Below, in pieces: positions 41,904-50,289 of a stretch of DNA of 64,000 bases. The stretch lies in assembly GCA_019637155.1 (NCBI GenBank), contig JAHBWE010000012.1, positions 248,001-312,000 of the forward strand. The letters run 5' to 3'. Every line of letters starts with the position of its first letter. The stretch's first letter is position 1. The position numbers were made by a program, and so were the translations under genes. A model generated the notes under the pieces. That model saw only the letters and a list, made by a program, of their open reading frames with translations. It was not told where the DNA came from and ran no database searches. Origin of the DNA: Labilithrix sp. (GTDB taxonomy: Bacteria; Myxococcota_A; Polyangia; Polyangiales; Polyangiaceae).

Positions 41904-43829
41904 TCAGTCGCGGACCGGGGTCGCCTTCAGCGATGCGCGGCCTTCCTTCACGTAGACCGAGAACTTCACGCGCTTGCAGCCGTGCCGCTGCATGAGCGCG
42001 TCGCGGTTCTTCTTGAGCGTGCCCTGGAACTTCTCGAACGTGAGGCCGTCGGTCGGCTCCCCGCACTCCTTCTTCGTGCGGATGAAGTCCTCGTAGACCT
42101 TCTGCCACTCCGCGGTCGGATCGGCCGACGCACCGGCCGCGGGAGGATGCGCGCCCGACGCCGAGGCGAGCGCGTCGCCCGGCGGCGCGACCATCGTCGG
42201 ATCCTCGCTGTCGTCCTTCGCCGGCTTCTTGTTCGCGCCCGTCCCGCCCGGGAACGGCGGCGGAGGCATTTTGTTCGCGGCGGGCGAGGCTGCCACGGTC
42301 GCGCTCGGCACGCCCCCGGTCGCAGCCGGCGCGCCGCCGAACGCGGACTGGACGTTCGCGCCGCCGCCCGTCATCGCCATCGTGCGATCGGGCGCCGGGA
42401 ACGGAGTGCCCCCCGCGGGCGCGGCGTTGCCGGTGGCGGCGGGGCGGGAGCCCGGCGCCGGCGGAGCTTGGCCCGGGAACGGAGGACGACCCGCCGTGCC
42501 CCCCGCGCCCGGCGGAGACGGCGCGGCGCCGGCGTGGCTGCCGGTGCTGCTCGGGCCCCCCGGCACCGTCGGCACGTGCGGCGGCGCCGACGCGTCGTTG
42601 AGCGGGAACGAGAACGCGCTCATGTTCGGTTGCGCGGGCACCGGGCCCAAGATCGACTCGAGGTCGGCCGGCTTGCGGCCGGCGCCGCCGCCCTTCTCGA
42701 TCACGCGCTGGATGCCGGCGTTGATGTCGCTCGCGATCGCGCGGTACGCGCCGCGGACCTTCGGGAGCTGGAGCGCGTCGGTCTTCCCCGTCTTGAGGCT
42801 GTCGGCTTCGCGCGCGAGCGCCTTCATCGGCATCGAGTGCTCGAGGTACGAGAAGAGGATGCCGAACAAGGCCGCGCCGGCGAGGATGACCCCGACGAGC
42901 CAGAGCTTCACGTTCTTCTTGTCGGTGTCGTCCGCGCCGGTGAGGAAGCCGGTCGGCGAGGAGATCGCGACCTTCGGCCGTGCGACGGCGAAGCCCGCGC
43001 CGAGCTCCCACGAGTCGCCGGGGATGCGGACGTAGAGCACGCCGCCCTTCTCCTCGGCGAGCGGACGCACGTCGGTGCGGCCGCTCTCGCGGAAGCCCTT
43101 GTCCTCCGCGACGCTCTTGAGGTCCGCGCCGAGCGCCTCGAGCGACGCGTCGTCGAAGCCCTCCGTGTTCGCGGCGGAGGCGACGCGCATGCCGAGCGCG
43201 AAGAACGCGAGGTTCGTGCGCGTGCGCTTGCCGACCTCCTTCGCGTACGAGTTGTCGACCCAGCGCATCGCGACGACGGCGCCGAGCGGGGGCTGCCCCG
43301 CCTCGTCCTCGACCGGACGCGTGACGACGCGCGCGATCTTCCCGCCCCAGACCCACGTGTCGTCACGGAGGAAGCCGTGGAGCGCGTCGAACACCGCGGG
43401 GTAGCCGCCGAGCTCGAACTGGGGAGAGCCGTTCACCGCGTCGTAGCCGATCTGGGAGACGAGGCGACCTTCGCGATCGACGAGGAAGAGGACATCGGCC
43501 TTGTACTCGGCGGGGAGCTTCTCCGCGAAGCCCTGGAGCGCCTTCTGCCCCTCCTCCTTCGCGGACGCGGCGACCGTGTCCTTGCCGTTGGCGCCCTTCA
43601 GCGCCTTGCCGATGTTCTGATCGGTCGCGGCGAGGAGGAGGAGGTCGAGGCGGCGGCGCGCGTCGACCTGCATCGCCCAGCTCACGACCTGGCTGTCGGC
43701 CTTGAGCGTCTCTTCCATCGCCGCCTGGTTGCGACGGTTGTACTGACCCACCGCGAGCGCGACGACGTAGTACGCCGCGGCGAGCAACAGCGCGAGGATC
43801 ACGTACCAGATTCGACTCAGGATCATCAT
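41904..43829 (-). CDS. Membrane sensor protein with Pro-rich linker (MXAN_5187-like)
   Basis: A 641-residue protein: an N-terminal transmembrane helix (IWYVILALLLAAAYYVVALAV), an extracytoplasmic sensor-like region (VDREGRLVSQIGYDAV), a second helix (VKLWLVGVILAGAALFGILF), a HAMP-like linker, a long Pro/Ala/Gly-rich stretch (about 360-560) and a conserved C-terminal domain (EWQKVYEDFIRTKKECGEPT ... GCKRVKFSVYVKEG). I recall this last domain from the Myxococcus MXAN_5187 family, but without a search this is a tentative match. No kinase or methyl-accepting domain. ATG 43829 overlaps the stop of the upstream gene. Confidence 0.82.
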   Translation of the reverse strand: MMILSRIWYVILALLLAAAYYVVALAVGQYNRRNQAAMEETLKADSQVVSWAMQVDARRRLDLLLLAATDQNIGKALKGANGKDTVAASAKEEGQKALQGFAEKLPAEYKADVLFLVDREGRLVSQIGYDAVNGSPQFELGGYPAVFDALHGFLRDDTWVWGGKIARVVTRPVEDEAGQPPLGAVVAMRWVDNSYAKEVGKRTRTNLAFFALGMRVASAANTEGFDDASLEALGADLKSVAEDKGFRESGRTDVRPLAEEKGGVLYVRIPGDSWELGAGFAVARPKVAISSPTGFLTGADDTDKKNVKLWLVGVILAGAALFGILFSYLEHSMPMKALAREADSLKTGKTDALQLPKVRGAYRAIASDINAGIQRVIEKGGGAGRKPADLESILGPVPAQPNMSAFSFPLNDASAPPHVPTVPGGPSSTGSHAGAAPSPPGAGGTAGRPPFPGQAPPAPGSRPAATGNAAPAGGTPFPAPDRTMAMTGGGANVQSAFGGAPAATGGVPSATVAASPAANKMPPPPFPGGTGANKKPAKDDSEDPTMVAPPGDALASASGAHPPAAGASADPTAEWQKVYEDFIRTKKECGEPTDGLTFEKFQGTLKKNRDALMQRHGCKRVKFSVYVKEGRASLKATPVRD

Positions 43830-44548
43830 TTGGTCTCGAGCCCTTCGTCGAGCTTGAGCGGCTCCTTCAGCTCCAGCGGCAGCCCCTTGTCCTTCGCGCT
43901 GAAGTTGACCGGCTTGCCGATCGGCTTGCCGTTGAAGAACGCCTTGAGCACGTAGTCGCCCGGCGGGAGCGCGAAGCCGAAGGCGCCGTCGCGCCCGGGG
44001 TACGCGACCTGCGCGACCTGCGGGTCGACGAGGATGTACGTGCGGATGCTGGGGAACAGCTCGTCGCGGACCTCGTACTTGCCCGCGCCTTGCGGCGACC
44101 AGGTGCGGCTCCCGTTCGGGTTCAGGTCCTCGGCGTTGAGGAGCTTCTGACCGGTTGCACTCTGCACGTAGATGCGGTGCTTGAACGGGTCGAAGTTCTT
44201 GAAGGCGAGCGCCGTGTTCGGCGTCACCACGATCGTGGTCGGGAAGACGCGACCGCCGGTGACGGACATCAGGAACTCTTGCTTCTCCTGGTTCGCCGAG
44301 GTCGTGGCCGCGAGGCAGATGTCGCGCGAGGGGTTCGCGGAGAGCGTGCGGAACTGGACGCCGACCGAAGGCGAGGGCTCGCGCCACGTCCAGCGGCGCG
44401 ACTCGGGCTTCGCCGTCTCGGCGTAGACCTCGGGCACCAGCTTCTCGTAGCCGGAGATCTTCCCCTTCACGTTCGGCGCGCCGGCGCGACCCGTGGTCGT
44501 GAACAGCGCGAGGGCGGCCAGGAGCCCCGTGACCAGCTTTCTTTGCAT
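43826..44548 (-). CDS. Secreted protein with cupredoxin-like or carboxypeptidase-regulatory-like fold
   Basis: A 240-residue exported protein (signal MQRKLVTGLLAALALFTTTGRAG). The rest is beta-rich: TIVVTPNTALAFKNFDPFKH and GAFGFALPPGDYVLKAFFNG. Such patterns occur in cupredoxin-like and carboxypeptidase-regulatory domains. No copper ligands are clear. Its stop overlaps the ATG of the membrane sensor, so the two are a coupled pair and the secreted protein may be the sensor's partner or ligand carrier. Confidence 0.75.
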   Translation of the reverse strand: MQRKLVTGLLAALALFTTTGRAGAPNVKGKISGYEKLVPEVYAETAKPESRRWTWREPSPSVGVQFRTLSANPSRDICLAATTSANQEKQEFLMSVTGGRVFPTTIVVTPNTALAFKNFDPFKHRIYVQSATGQKLLNAEDLNPNGSRTWSPQGAGKYEVRDELFPSIRTYILVDPQVAQVAYPGRDGAFGFALPPGDYVLKAFFNGKPIGKPVNFSAKDKGLPLELKEPLKLDEGLETK

Positions 44549-44590
44549 GAGCGGAGCGAGGGTAACCCAAAAACGCTATCCTCTTCCACG

Positions 44591-46417
44591 TTGGAGGAGC
44601 CGATCCCGAGCTCAGCGCTCACGGCTGTCCCGATCGTCCTCGAGCCGCGCGGGGACCGGCCGGCTCCGCTCGTGTTTCGGCAGGGCGCCCACCCGCCGTT
44701 CGGCATCCGCTGGTACGGCGTCACCTCGCTCTTCGGGCACTTACGTAACTTCGTCTCCCGCGCGATCGCGACCGAGTCGGTCGACACACGCGACTGGATG
44801 CGCCCGAACGCGCCGGACGACCTCCTCGCGCACGCGATCAGGCTCATCCACCCCGACGCGCCCGCGCCGCCGGCCGGCAAGACGCTCACCGAGGTCCTCG
44901 AGCGACCGGTCTGGATCGACTTCGCCGCCGACACGGGCGACGATCGCGACGTGAGCGCGCGCGTCGGCGCGATGCTCGCCGCGACCTACACCGAGGGCGG
45001 GCGGCTCCTGCCGCGCGGAGACATGCTCGTCTTCGGGGGCGACGTCTCGTACCCGGTCGCGACCGCGGACGAGATCTACAAGCGCCTCGTGCTCCCGTGG
45101 AACGAGGAGCTGCGGAAGGTCGGGGCGAGCAAGCGGAAGCGGATCCTCCTCGGCGCGCCGGGGAATCACGATTGGTATGACGGCCTCGACGGGTTCGGCC
45201 GCCTCTTCCGCCGCCGCATCGACGAGCCGTTCAAGGCCGACGATCGCGACACGACGCCGAGGCTGGGGAAGCGGCTGCGAAAGCGCGCCGGCAGGAAGAT
45301 CGGCCTCGTCGCGCGCGCGGTCCACCTCGACGAGGTCGGCTCGCTCTACGGCATCCTCCTCTCCGCGATCCGCTCGCTCCGCGCGTTCTTCACCGGCAAG
45401 GCGATCAAGCGGCGCCGCCGGCTCGTCCTCCGCGGCTACGAGCCGATCCAGGAGGCGAGCTACTTCGCGTTCCCGCTCGCGCCGGGCCTCGATCTGTGGG
45501 GCGCGGACCGGCAGCTCGGGCGCGTCGACTTCCGCCAGCGCGCGTTCTTCACGAAGCGACGGCGGGAGGACACGTCCCGCGCCGTGCTCTTCGTCGCCGG
45601 CGACCCGGCGATGGCGTACGGCCACCGGAACGAGCCGGGGGCGCGCATGCTCAGCGCCTGCCGCCTCAACCTGGAGCGCGACCGCGTCTTCTTCCTCGCG
45701 GGCGACTTCCACCACTACGAGCGGCGCGCGGTCGGCAAGTCGCTCCACGTCATCGCGGGCGGGGGCGGCGCATTCTTGCATGGTACACGCGTCGCGCCGT
45801 ACCCGAAGGTGTCGGGCCCGCCCGCGGCGGTCTACCCCGACGCGGCCGCGTCGCGGCAGCTCGTCCTCGGCGTGCCGCTGAAGCTGATGATCGGACGCGC
45901 GGGCCTGCTCGCGCACCTCGTCTTCGGCCTCCTCGCGTCGGCGAGCCTCGGCGCGGTCCGCGCCCACGACGCCGTCCGCTACGGCACGCCGGCGGCGATC
46001 ACGGCCGGGCTCTTCCTCCTCTTCTATTTCATCGCCCTGCAAGGGGCCCAAGGCACGCGCCTCCAGCGCGCGGGGATCGCGCTGCCGTTCGCGCTCGCGA
46101 TCGGCCTCCTCCCCGCCGGCCTCGAGCGCGTGGTCCCGCACCTCCCCTTCTACGCGTCCGACGCGGCGGTGATGATCGCGTGCGCGTTCGTCGGCGCGTT
46201 CGTCTTCGGCGTCTACCTCACGCTGCTGATGCTCACCGGCCTCGAGCACCAGCAAGCGTTCACGGTGCTGGGGCATCCCGGGTACAAGCACTTCGTGCGC
46301 CTCTGCGTCCATCCCGACGGCAAGATCGAGGGCTGGGCGATCGGGAAGGACGACGTGCTCGACGACGATCCGCCGCTCCTCGTCGATCGCTTCGCGTGGG
46401 ATCCGCGCGCCCGTTGA
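44591..46417 (+). CDS. Membrane metallophosphoesterase
   Basis: A 608-residue protein. The calcineurin-like phosphoesterase domain (about 50-430) shows FGGDVSYPVAT, GAPGNHDWYDG and AGDFHHYERR, giving the metal-binding Asp, Asn, His and His. Hydrophobic segments follow: LLAHLVFGLLASASLG, GLFLLFYFIALQG, and ACAFVGAFVFGVYLTLLML, ending in a cytosolic tail. The start is TTG 44591; there is no better ATG. Its stop overlaps the TTG start of the next gene (TTGA). The substrate (nucleotide, lipid or protein) is unknown. Confidence 0.86.
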   Translation: MEEPIPSSALTAVPIVLEPRGDRPAPLVFRQGAHPPFGIRWYGVTSLFGHLRNFVSRAIATESVDTRDWMRPNAPDDLLAHAIRLIHPDAPAPPAGKTLTEVLERPVWIDFAADTGDDRDVSARVGAMLAATYTEGGRLLPRGDMLVFGGDVSYPVATADEIYKRLVLPWNEELRKVGASKRKRILLGAPGNHDWYDGLDGFGRLFRRRIDEPFKADDRDTTPRLGKRLRKRAGRKIGLVARAVHLDEVGSLYGILLSAIRSLRAFFTGKAIKRRRRLVLRGYEPIQEASYFAFPLAPGLDLWGADRQLGRVDFRQRAFFTKRRREDTSRAVLFVAGDPAMAYGHRNEPGARMLSACRLNLERDRVFFLAGDFHHYERRAVGKSLHVIAGGGGAFLHGTRVAPYPKVSGPPAAVYPDAAASRQLVLGVPLKLMIGRAGLLAHLVFGLLASASLGAVRAHDAVRYGTPAAITAGLFLLFYFIALQGAQGTRLQRAGIALPFALAIGLLPAGLERVVPHLPFYASDAAVMIACAFVGAFVFGVYLTLLMLTGLEHQQAFTVLGHPGYKHFVRLCVHPDGKIEGWAIGKDDVLDDDPPLLVDRFAWDPRAR

Positions 46418-47418
46418 GGACGCCGCTCTCGGTCCTCGATCTCTCGCCGGTGCCCGCGGGCGCGAGCGCCGCGCGCGCGGTCGCGAACACGCTCGACCTC
46501 GCGCGCCACGCGGAGTCGCTCGGGCTCGAGCGCTTCTGGCTCGCGGAGCATCACAACGCGGGCGCGCTCGCGTGCTCCGCGCCGGCGGTGATGATCGCGG
46601 CGGCCCTCGCCGCGACGTCGCGCGTCCGCGTCGGCGCGGGCGGGATCATGCTGCCGAACCACAGCCCGCTCCACGTCGCGGAGACGTTCCGCGTGCTCGG
46701 CGCGCTCCATCCCGGCCGCGTCGATCTCGGGGTCGGGCGCGCGGCGGGGACCGATCCGAAGACCGCGCTCGCGCTCCGGCAGGCGCAGGAGCTCCTCGGC
46801 GCGGAGCGGTTCCCGGCGCAGCTCGCGGAGCTCCTCGACTTCGTGTCGCGCGAGCCCGACCTCGGCGCGCGCTTCGGTCCGATCAAGGCGGCGCCGATCG
46901 GCGTGCCGCCGCCGCCGGTCTTCCTCCTCGGCTCCGGCCCCGACAGCGCGCGGCTCGCGGCGGAGCGCGGCCTCGGCTACGCGTTCGCGCATCACATCGG
47001 CCCCGACGGGTACGCCGCCGCGATGCGCCTCTATCGATCGTCGTTCCAGCCGTCGCCGGGGCGCGCGGAGCCGTACGCGATCCTCACCGTCGCCGCGATC
47101 GCGGCCGCGGACGAGCGCGCGGCGGACGACCTCGAGCGCGCCGCCGCGCTCGGGTGGCTCCGCTTCGGTCAAGGCCTGCGCGACCTGCCGCTGCCGAGCG
47201 TCGCCGAGGCGCGCGCCTACGTCTTCGACGCGGACGAGGAGGTGCTCCGTGCGCAGGGCCGCGGCCGAAGCTTCATCGGCGAGGCCGCGCGCGTCGCCGA
47301 TACGCTCCGCGCGATGGTCGCGGAGGCGCAGGCCGACGAGCTCATGGTCGTCTCCGCGGTGCACGATCACGACGAGCGCAAGCGATCGTACGAGCGGCTC
47401 GCGAAGGCGCTCGCGTGA
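46414..47418 (+). CDS. LLM-class flavin-dependent oxidoreductase (luciferase-like)
   Basis: A 334-residue flavin monooxygenase-like protein. TPLSVLDLSPVPAG, FWLAEHHNAG, GAGGIMLPNHSPLHVAETFR, and LHPGRVDLGVGRA are the family blocks of the bacterial luciferase-like group (MsnO8-type). It uses reduced FMN and O2 or F420; the substrate is unknown. TTG 46414 shares bases with the stop of the phosphoesterase gene, so it is translationally coupled. Confidence 0.92.
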   Translation: MRTPLSVLDLSPVPAGASAARAVANTLDLARHAESLGLERFWLAEHHNAGALACSAPAVMIAAALAATSRVRVGAGGIMLPNHSPLHVAETFRVLGALHPGRVDLGVGRAAGTDPKTALALRQAQELLGAERFPAQLAELLDFVSREPDLGARFGPIKAAPIGVPPPPVFLLGSGPDSARLAAERGLGYAFAHHIGPDGYAAAMRLYRSSFQPSPGRAEPYAILTVAAIAAADERAADDLERAAALGWLRFGQGLRDLPLPSVAEARAYVFDADEEVLRAQGRGRSFIGEAARVADTLRAMVAEAQADELMVVSAVHDHDERKRSYERLAKALA

Positions 47419-47467
47419 AGCGAGATCGCGCGGCGATGGAATGCGGACCGCGCTAGTATGCGCCGCC

Positions 47468-48997
47468 GTGAGGCTCGGCATCGACTTCGGGACGACGCGT
47501 ACGGTCGTGGCGTGCGCCGATCGCGGCAACTACCCGGTCCTCGCCTTCGTCGACGACGCCGGCGACTCGCACGACTGGATCCCCTCCGTCGTCGCGGAGA
47601 AGGACGGCGCGCTCCTCTTCGGCTTCGACGCCCTCGCCTCGGACACGACCGTCGTTCGCTCCTTCAAGCGCCTCCTCGCCGACGCGGAGGCGCGGCCCGA
47701 TCGGCCGATCCGGATCGGCGCGGTGTCGATCGCGCTGGCGGAGCTCGTCACGCGTTTCCTCGCCCACGTGAGGTCCGCCGTCCTCGAGCGCTCCACCTTG
47801 AAGGAGGAGCTGAAGGAGGAGCCGCTCCGCAGCGTCGTCGCGGTGCCGGCGAACGCCTCCGGCGCGCAGCGGCTCCTCACGCTCGACGCGTTCCGCCGCG
47901 CGGGCCTCGCGCCGATCGCGATGCTGAACGAGCCGTCCGCCGCGGGCTTCGAGTACACGCATCGCCACCGCAACACGCTCACGTCGAAGCGCGATCACGT
48001 CGTCGTCTACGACCTCGGCGGCGGGACGTTCGACGCGTCGCTCGTGCGCATGCGCGGCCTCGCGCACGAGGTCCTCACGACCGGCGGCGACAACCACCTC
48101 GGCGGCGACGACTTCGACGAGGTCATCCTCGACCTCGTCCTCGCGGCGGCGCAGAAGACGCGCGCCGACGTCGACGTCGCGCGCCTGCGCGAGCAGTGCC
48201 GCGAGGCGAAGGAGCGGCTCAACCCGAGCTCGAAGAAGCTCACGGTGGAGATCGACGACGCGCCGATCGCGATCCCGGTGAGCGACGTCTACGAGGCGTG
48301 CACCCCGCTCGTGGAGCGCTCGATCGAGGCGATGCTCCCGGTCATGCGCCGCCTCGACGCCGAAGACGGCTCGGCGGGCGCGGGCTCGGGCTCGGGCTCG
48401 GGCGAGGAGCGCGACGACATCGCCGGGATCTACGTCGTCGGCGGCGCGAGCGAGCTGCCGATCGTCGGGCGCGCGCTGCGGAGCCGCTTCGGCCGGCGCG
48501 TGCATCGCTCGCCGTACGCGTCGGGCGCGATCGCGATCGGCCTCGCGATCGCGTGCGATGAGGCGGCGGGCTTCGAGCTCGTCGATCGGTTCACGCGCAC
48601 GTTCGGCGTCTTCCGCGAGGGCGACGGCGGCAACGCGATCACGTTCGATCCGATCTTCACGCGCGACACCGTGCTCCCCTCCGCCGGCGCCGCGCCGGTC
48701 GCGTTCCGGCGGCGCTACCGCGCGGCCCACAACGTCGGCCACTTCCGGTTCCTCGAGTGCAGCGCGATGGACGAGTCCGGCCGCCCGCGCGGCCACATGG
48801 TCGTCTCCGGCGACTGCCTCTTCCCGTTCGAGCCGCGCCTCCGCGAGCGCGATCTCGCCGGCGTCCCGGTCGAGCGCACGCGCGGCGACGGCCCGCGCAT
48901 CGAGGAGGAGTACACCCTCGACGAGCACGGCATCGTCGCGGTGAAGATCAAGGACCTCGACGCGGGCTTCGAGCGCGTGTTCCAGCTCGGCGCCTGA
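47468..48997 (+). CDS. Second Hsp70-family protein
   Basis: A 509-residue Hsp70-like ATPase: LGIDFGTTRTVVAC, NEPSAAGFEYTH, VYDLGGGTFDASLV and YVVGGASELPIVG. It is shorter than DnaK, with a small beta domain (about 385-509) and no helical lid. A Gly/Ser-rich insertion (GAGSGSGSGEE) lies within the ATPase half. The start is GTG 47468; ATG 47441 is possible too. It is alone, with no co-chaperone, and is clearly different from the large Hsp70 at 15221. Confidence 0.88.
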   Translation: MRLGIDFGTTRTVVACADRGNYPVLAFVDDAGDSHDWIPSVVAEKDGALLFGFDALASDTTVVRSFKRLLADAEARPDRPIRIGAVSIALAELVTRFLAHVRSAVLERSTLKEELKEEPLRSVVAVPANASGAQRLLTLDAFRRAGLAPIAMLNEPSAAGFEYTHRHRNTLTSKRDHVVVYDLGGGTFDASLVRMRGLAHEVLTTGGDNHLGGDDFDEVILDLVLAAAQKTRADVDVARLREQCREAKERLNPSSKKLTVEIDDAPIAIPVSDVYEACTPLVERSIEAMLPVMRRLDAEDGSAGAGSGSGSGEERDDIAGIYVVGGASELPIVGRALRSRFGRRVHRSPYASGAIAIGLAIACDEAAGFELVDRFTRTFGVFREGDGGNAITFDPIFTRDTVLPSAGAAPVAFRRRYRAAHNVGHFRFLECSAMDESGRPRGHMVVSGDCLFPFEPRLRERDLAGVPVERTRGDGPRIEEEYTLDEHGIVAVKIKDLDAGFERVFQLGA

Positions 48998-49009
48998 GGG
49001 GTCAGGCAA

Positions 49010-49273
49010 CGTCAGGGGCTTCGCCCCCGACACCCCCACCCCGCGAACACGACCCGCCGCGTTTGCGCGGCGGGTTGCTTCGCAACCGCTGTGGCGGTCG
49101 CATTCGCGGGGCCCCTTCGGGGGCCCCACCCGCGAACACGACCCGCCGCGTTTGCGCGTACGCCCTGCACGGAGCGGCGTCCTTCGTGCAGGGCGTACTT
49201 TGCGCGGCGGGTTGCTTCGCTGGGGCGGTCGCGTTCGTGGGGCCCCTTGGGGGCCTCGGCTCGCGTGGCGCCT
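49010..49273. repeat. Composite intergenic repeat: dispersed core plus two tandem ~90-bp units
   Basis: The 356-base gap 48998-49353 starts with CAACGTCAGGGGCTTCGCCC and its continuation to 49043, the same as the first 35 bases of the repeats at 24784 and 26525. Two tandem units follow, each opening GCGAACACGACCCGCCGCG: unit 1 from 49043, unit 2 from 49132, period 89 bases. Unit 2 is interrupted by the 41-base palindrome described next. After 49273 I see no further repeat before the RCC1 gene. Confidence 0.8.
49158..49198. mobile_element. 41-bp palindromic insert with 7-bp flanking direct repeat
   Basis: Arms GTACGCCCTGCACG (49158-49171) and CGTGCAGGGCGTAC (49185-49198) are a perfect 14-base inverted repeat around a 13-base loop. 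The element is flanked by TTTGCGC at 49151-49157 and TTTGCGC at 49199-49205. Unit 1 of the tandem repeat has the uninterrupted site with one TTTGCGC (49062-49068). This is the pattern of a miniature palindromic element inserted with target duplication. Confidence 0.7.
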
Positions 49274-49353
49274 GACGTGGCTGCCATGGCTCTGCCGGGG
49301 CTTCGGGCCGGATCGTGGGGGAAATTGCGCGGCACGGTCGTTGCTTTGGCGCG

Positions 49354-50289
49354 ATGCCGATGCGGCTCGTCCTCGTCTCTCTCCTCTTGTTGACCGCCTG
49401 CAGCGGGGCCTTCGACACCCGCGACGAGGACTTCGCGATCCCGACGGCGCCGAGCACGCAGGCTCCGCCTCCGGGACCGACGGCGCCGTCGCGCCCGATG
49501 CGGCCCACGTATGCGACCGAGCGGCGGACGAGCACGCGCGCGTACGCGAAGGTCCACTCCGGCGACGGCTACTCGTGCGCGATCGACGACCGGGGCGCGG
49601 TCGACTGCTGGGGGAGCACGCCGCCGCGCCCGCAGTGGAGCGTCGACGAGCTCGCGGTGCGCGACAAGACGGTGTGCTCGCTCACGCGCGCCGGCGCGCT
49701 CCAGTGTTGGGGCGACATCGAAGGCTGGATCCCGCCCGACGTCGGGCCGCTCCACGCGCTCGGGATGGGCTACCGCTTCGCGTGCGCGCTCGACGCGGAG
49801 GACAAGCCGCGCTGCTGGGGCCCCGCCGCGCCCGACGCGCCCGACGAGGCGTTCGAGTCTCTCGCGGTGGGCTGGAGCCACGCGTGCGGCCTCCGCGCGG
49901 ACGGCGCGGTGTCGTGCTGGGGCGACGCGCGCGCGATCGCGCGGACGCCGGCGCCGCCCGCGACGTTCACCCAGCTCGCGCTCGGCGGCCTCCTCTCCTG
50001 CGCGCTCGACGACGCGGGCAACGTGACCTGCTGGGGCGACATGCTCGGCTACGCGCCGTCGGCGCCGATGAAGCGCGTCTCCACCGGCAACGGCATCGCG
50101 TGCGGCGTCCGCGAGGACGACGACACGCTCACGTGCTGGGGCAGCAACGTCGCGCGCCTCTTCTCGTCGCCGGCGGGGTACTACGAAGACGTCAGCGTCG
50201 GCACCGACCACGCGTGCGCGGTGCGCATGTTCGACCGCAAGGTCGTGTGCTGGGGCGCCGACGACGAAGGTCAGGCGAGCCCGCCCTGA
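49354..50289 (+). CDS. RCC1-repeat lipoprotein
   Basis: A 311-residue exported lipoprotein (MPMRLVLVSLLLLTACSG) with RCC1-like propeller repeats, each carrying a CWG motif (DRGAVDCWGS, GALQCWGD, KPRCWGP, AVSCWGD, NVTCWGD, TLTCWGS, KVVCWGA). These Cys-rich bacterial forms probably bind proteins or ligands at the surface. Start ATG 49354 opens the signal peptide. It converges with the MBL gene and overlaps it by 19 bases. Confidence 0.9.
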   Translation: MPMRLVLVSLLLLTACSGAFDTRDEDFAIPTAPSTQAPPPGPTAPSRPMRPTYATERRTSTRAYAKVHSGDGYSCAIDDRGAVDCWGSTPPRPQWSVDELAVRDKTVCSLTRAGALQCWGDIEGWIPPDVGPLHALGMGYRFACALDAEDKPRCWGPAAPDAPDEAFESLAVGWSHACGLRADGAVSCWGDARAIARTPAPPATFTQLALGGLLSCALDDAGNVTCWGDMLGYAPSAPMKRVSTGNGIACGVREDDDTLTCWGSNVARLFSSPAGYYEDVSVGTDHACAVRMFDRKVVCWGADDEGQASPP

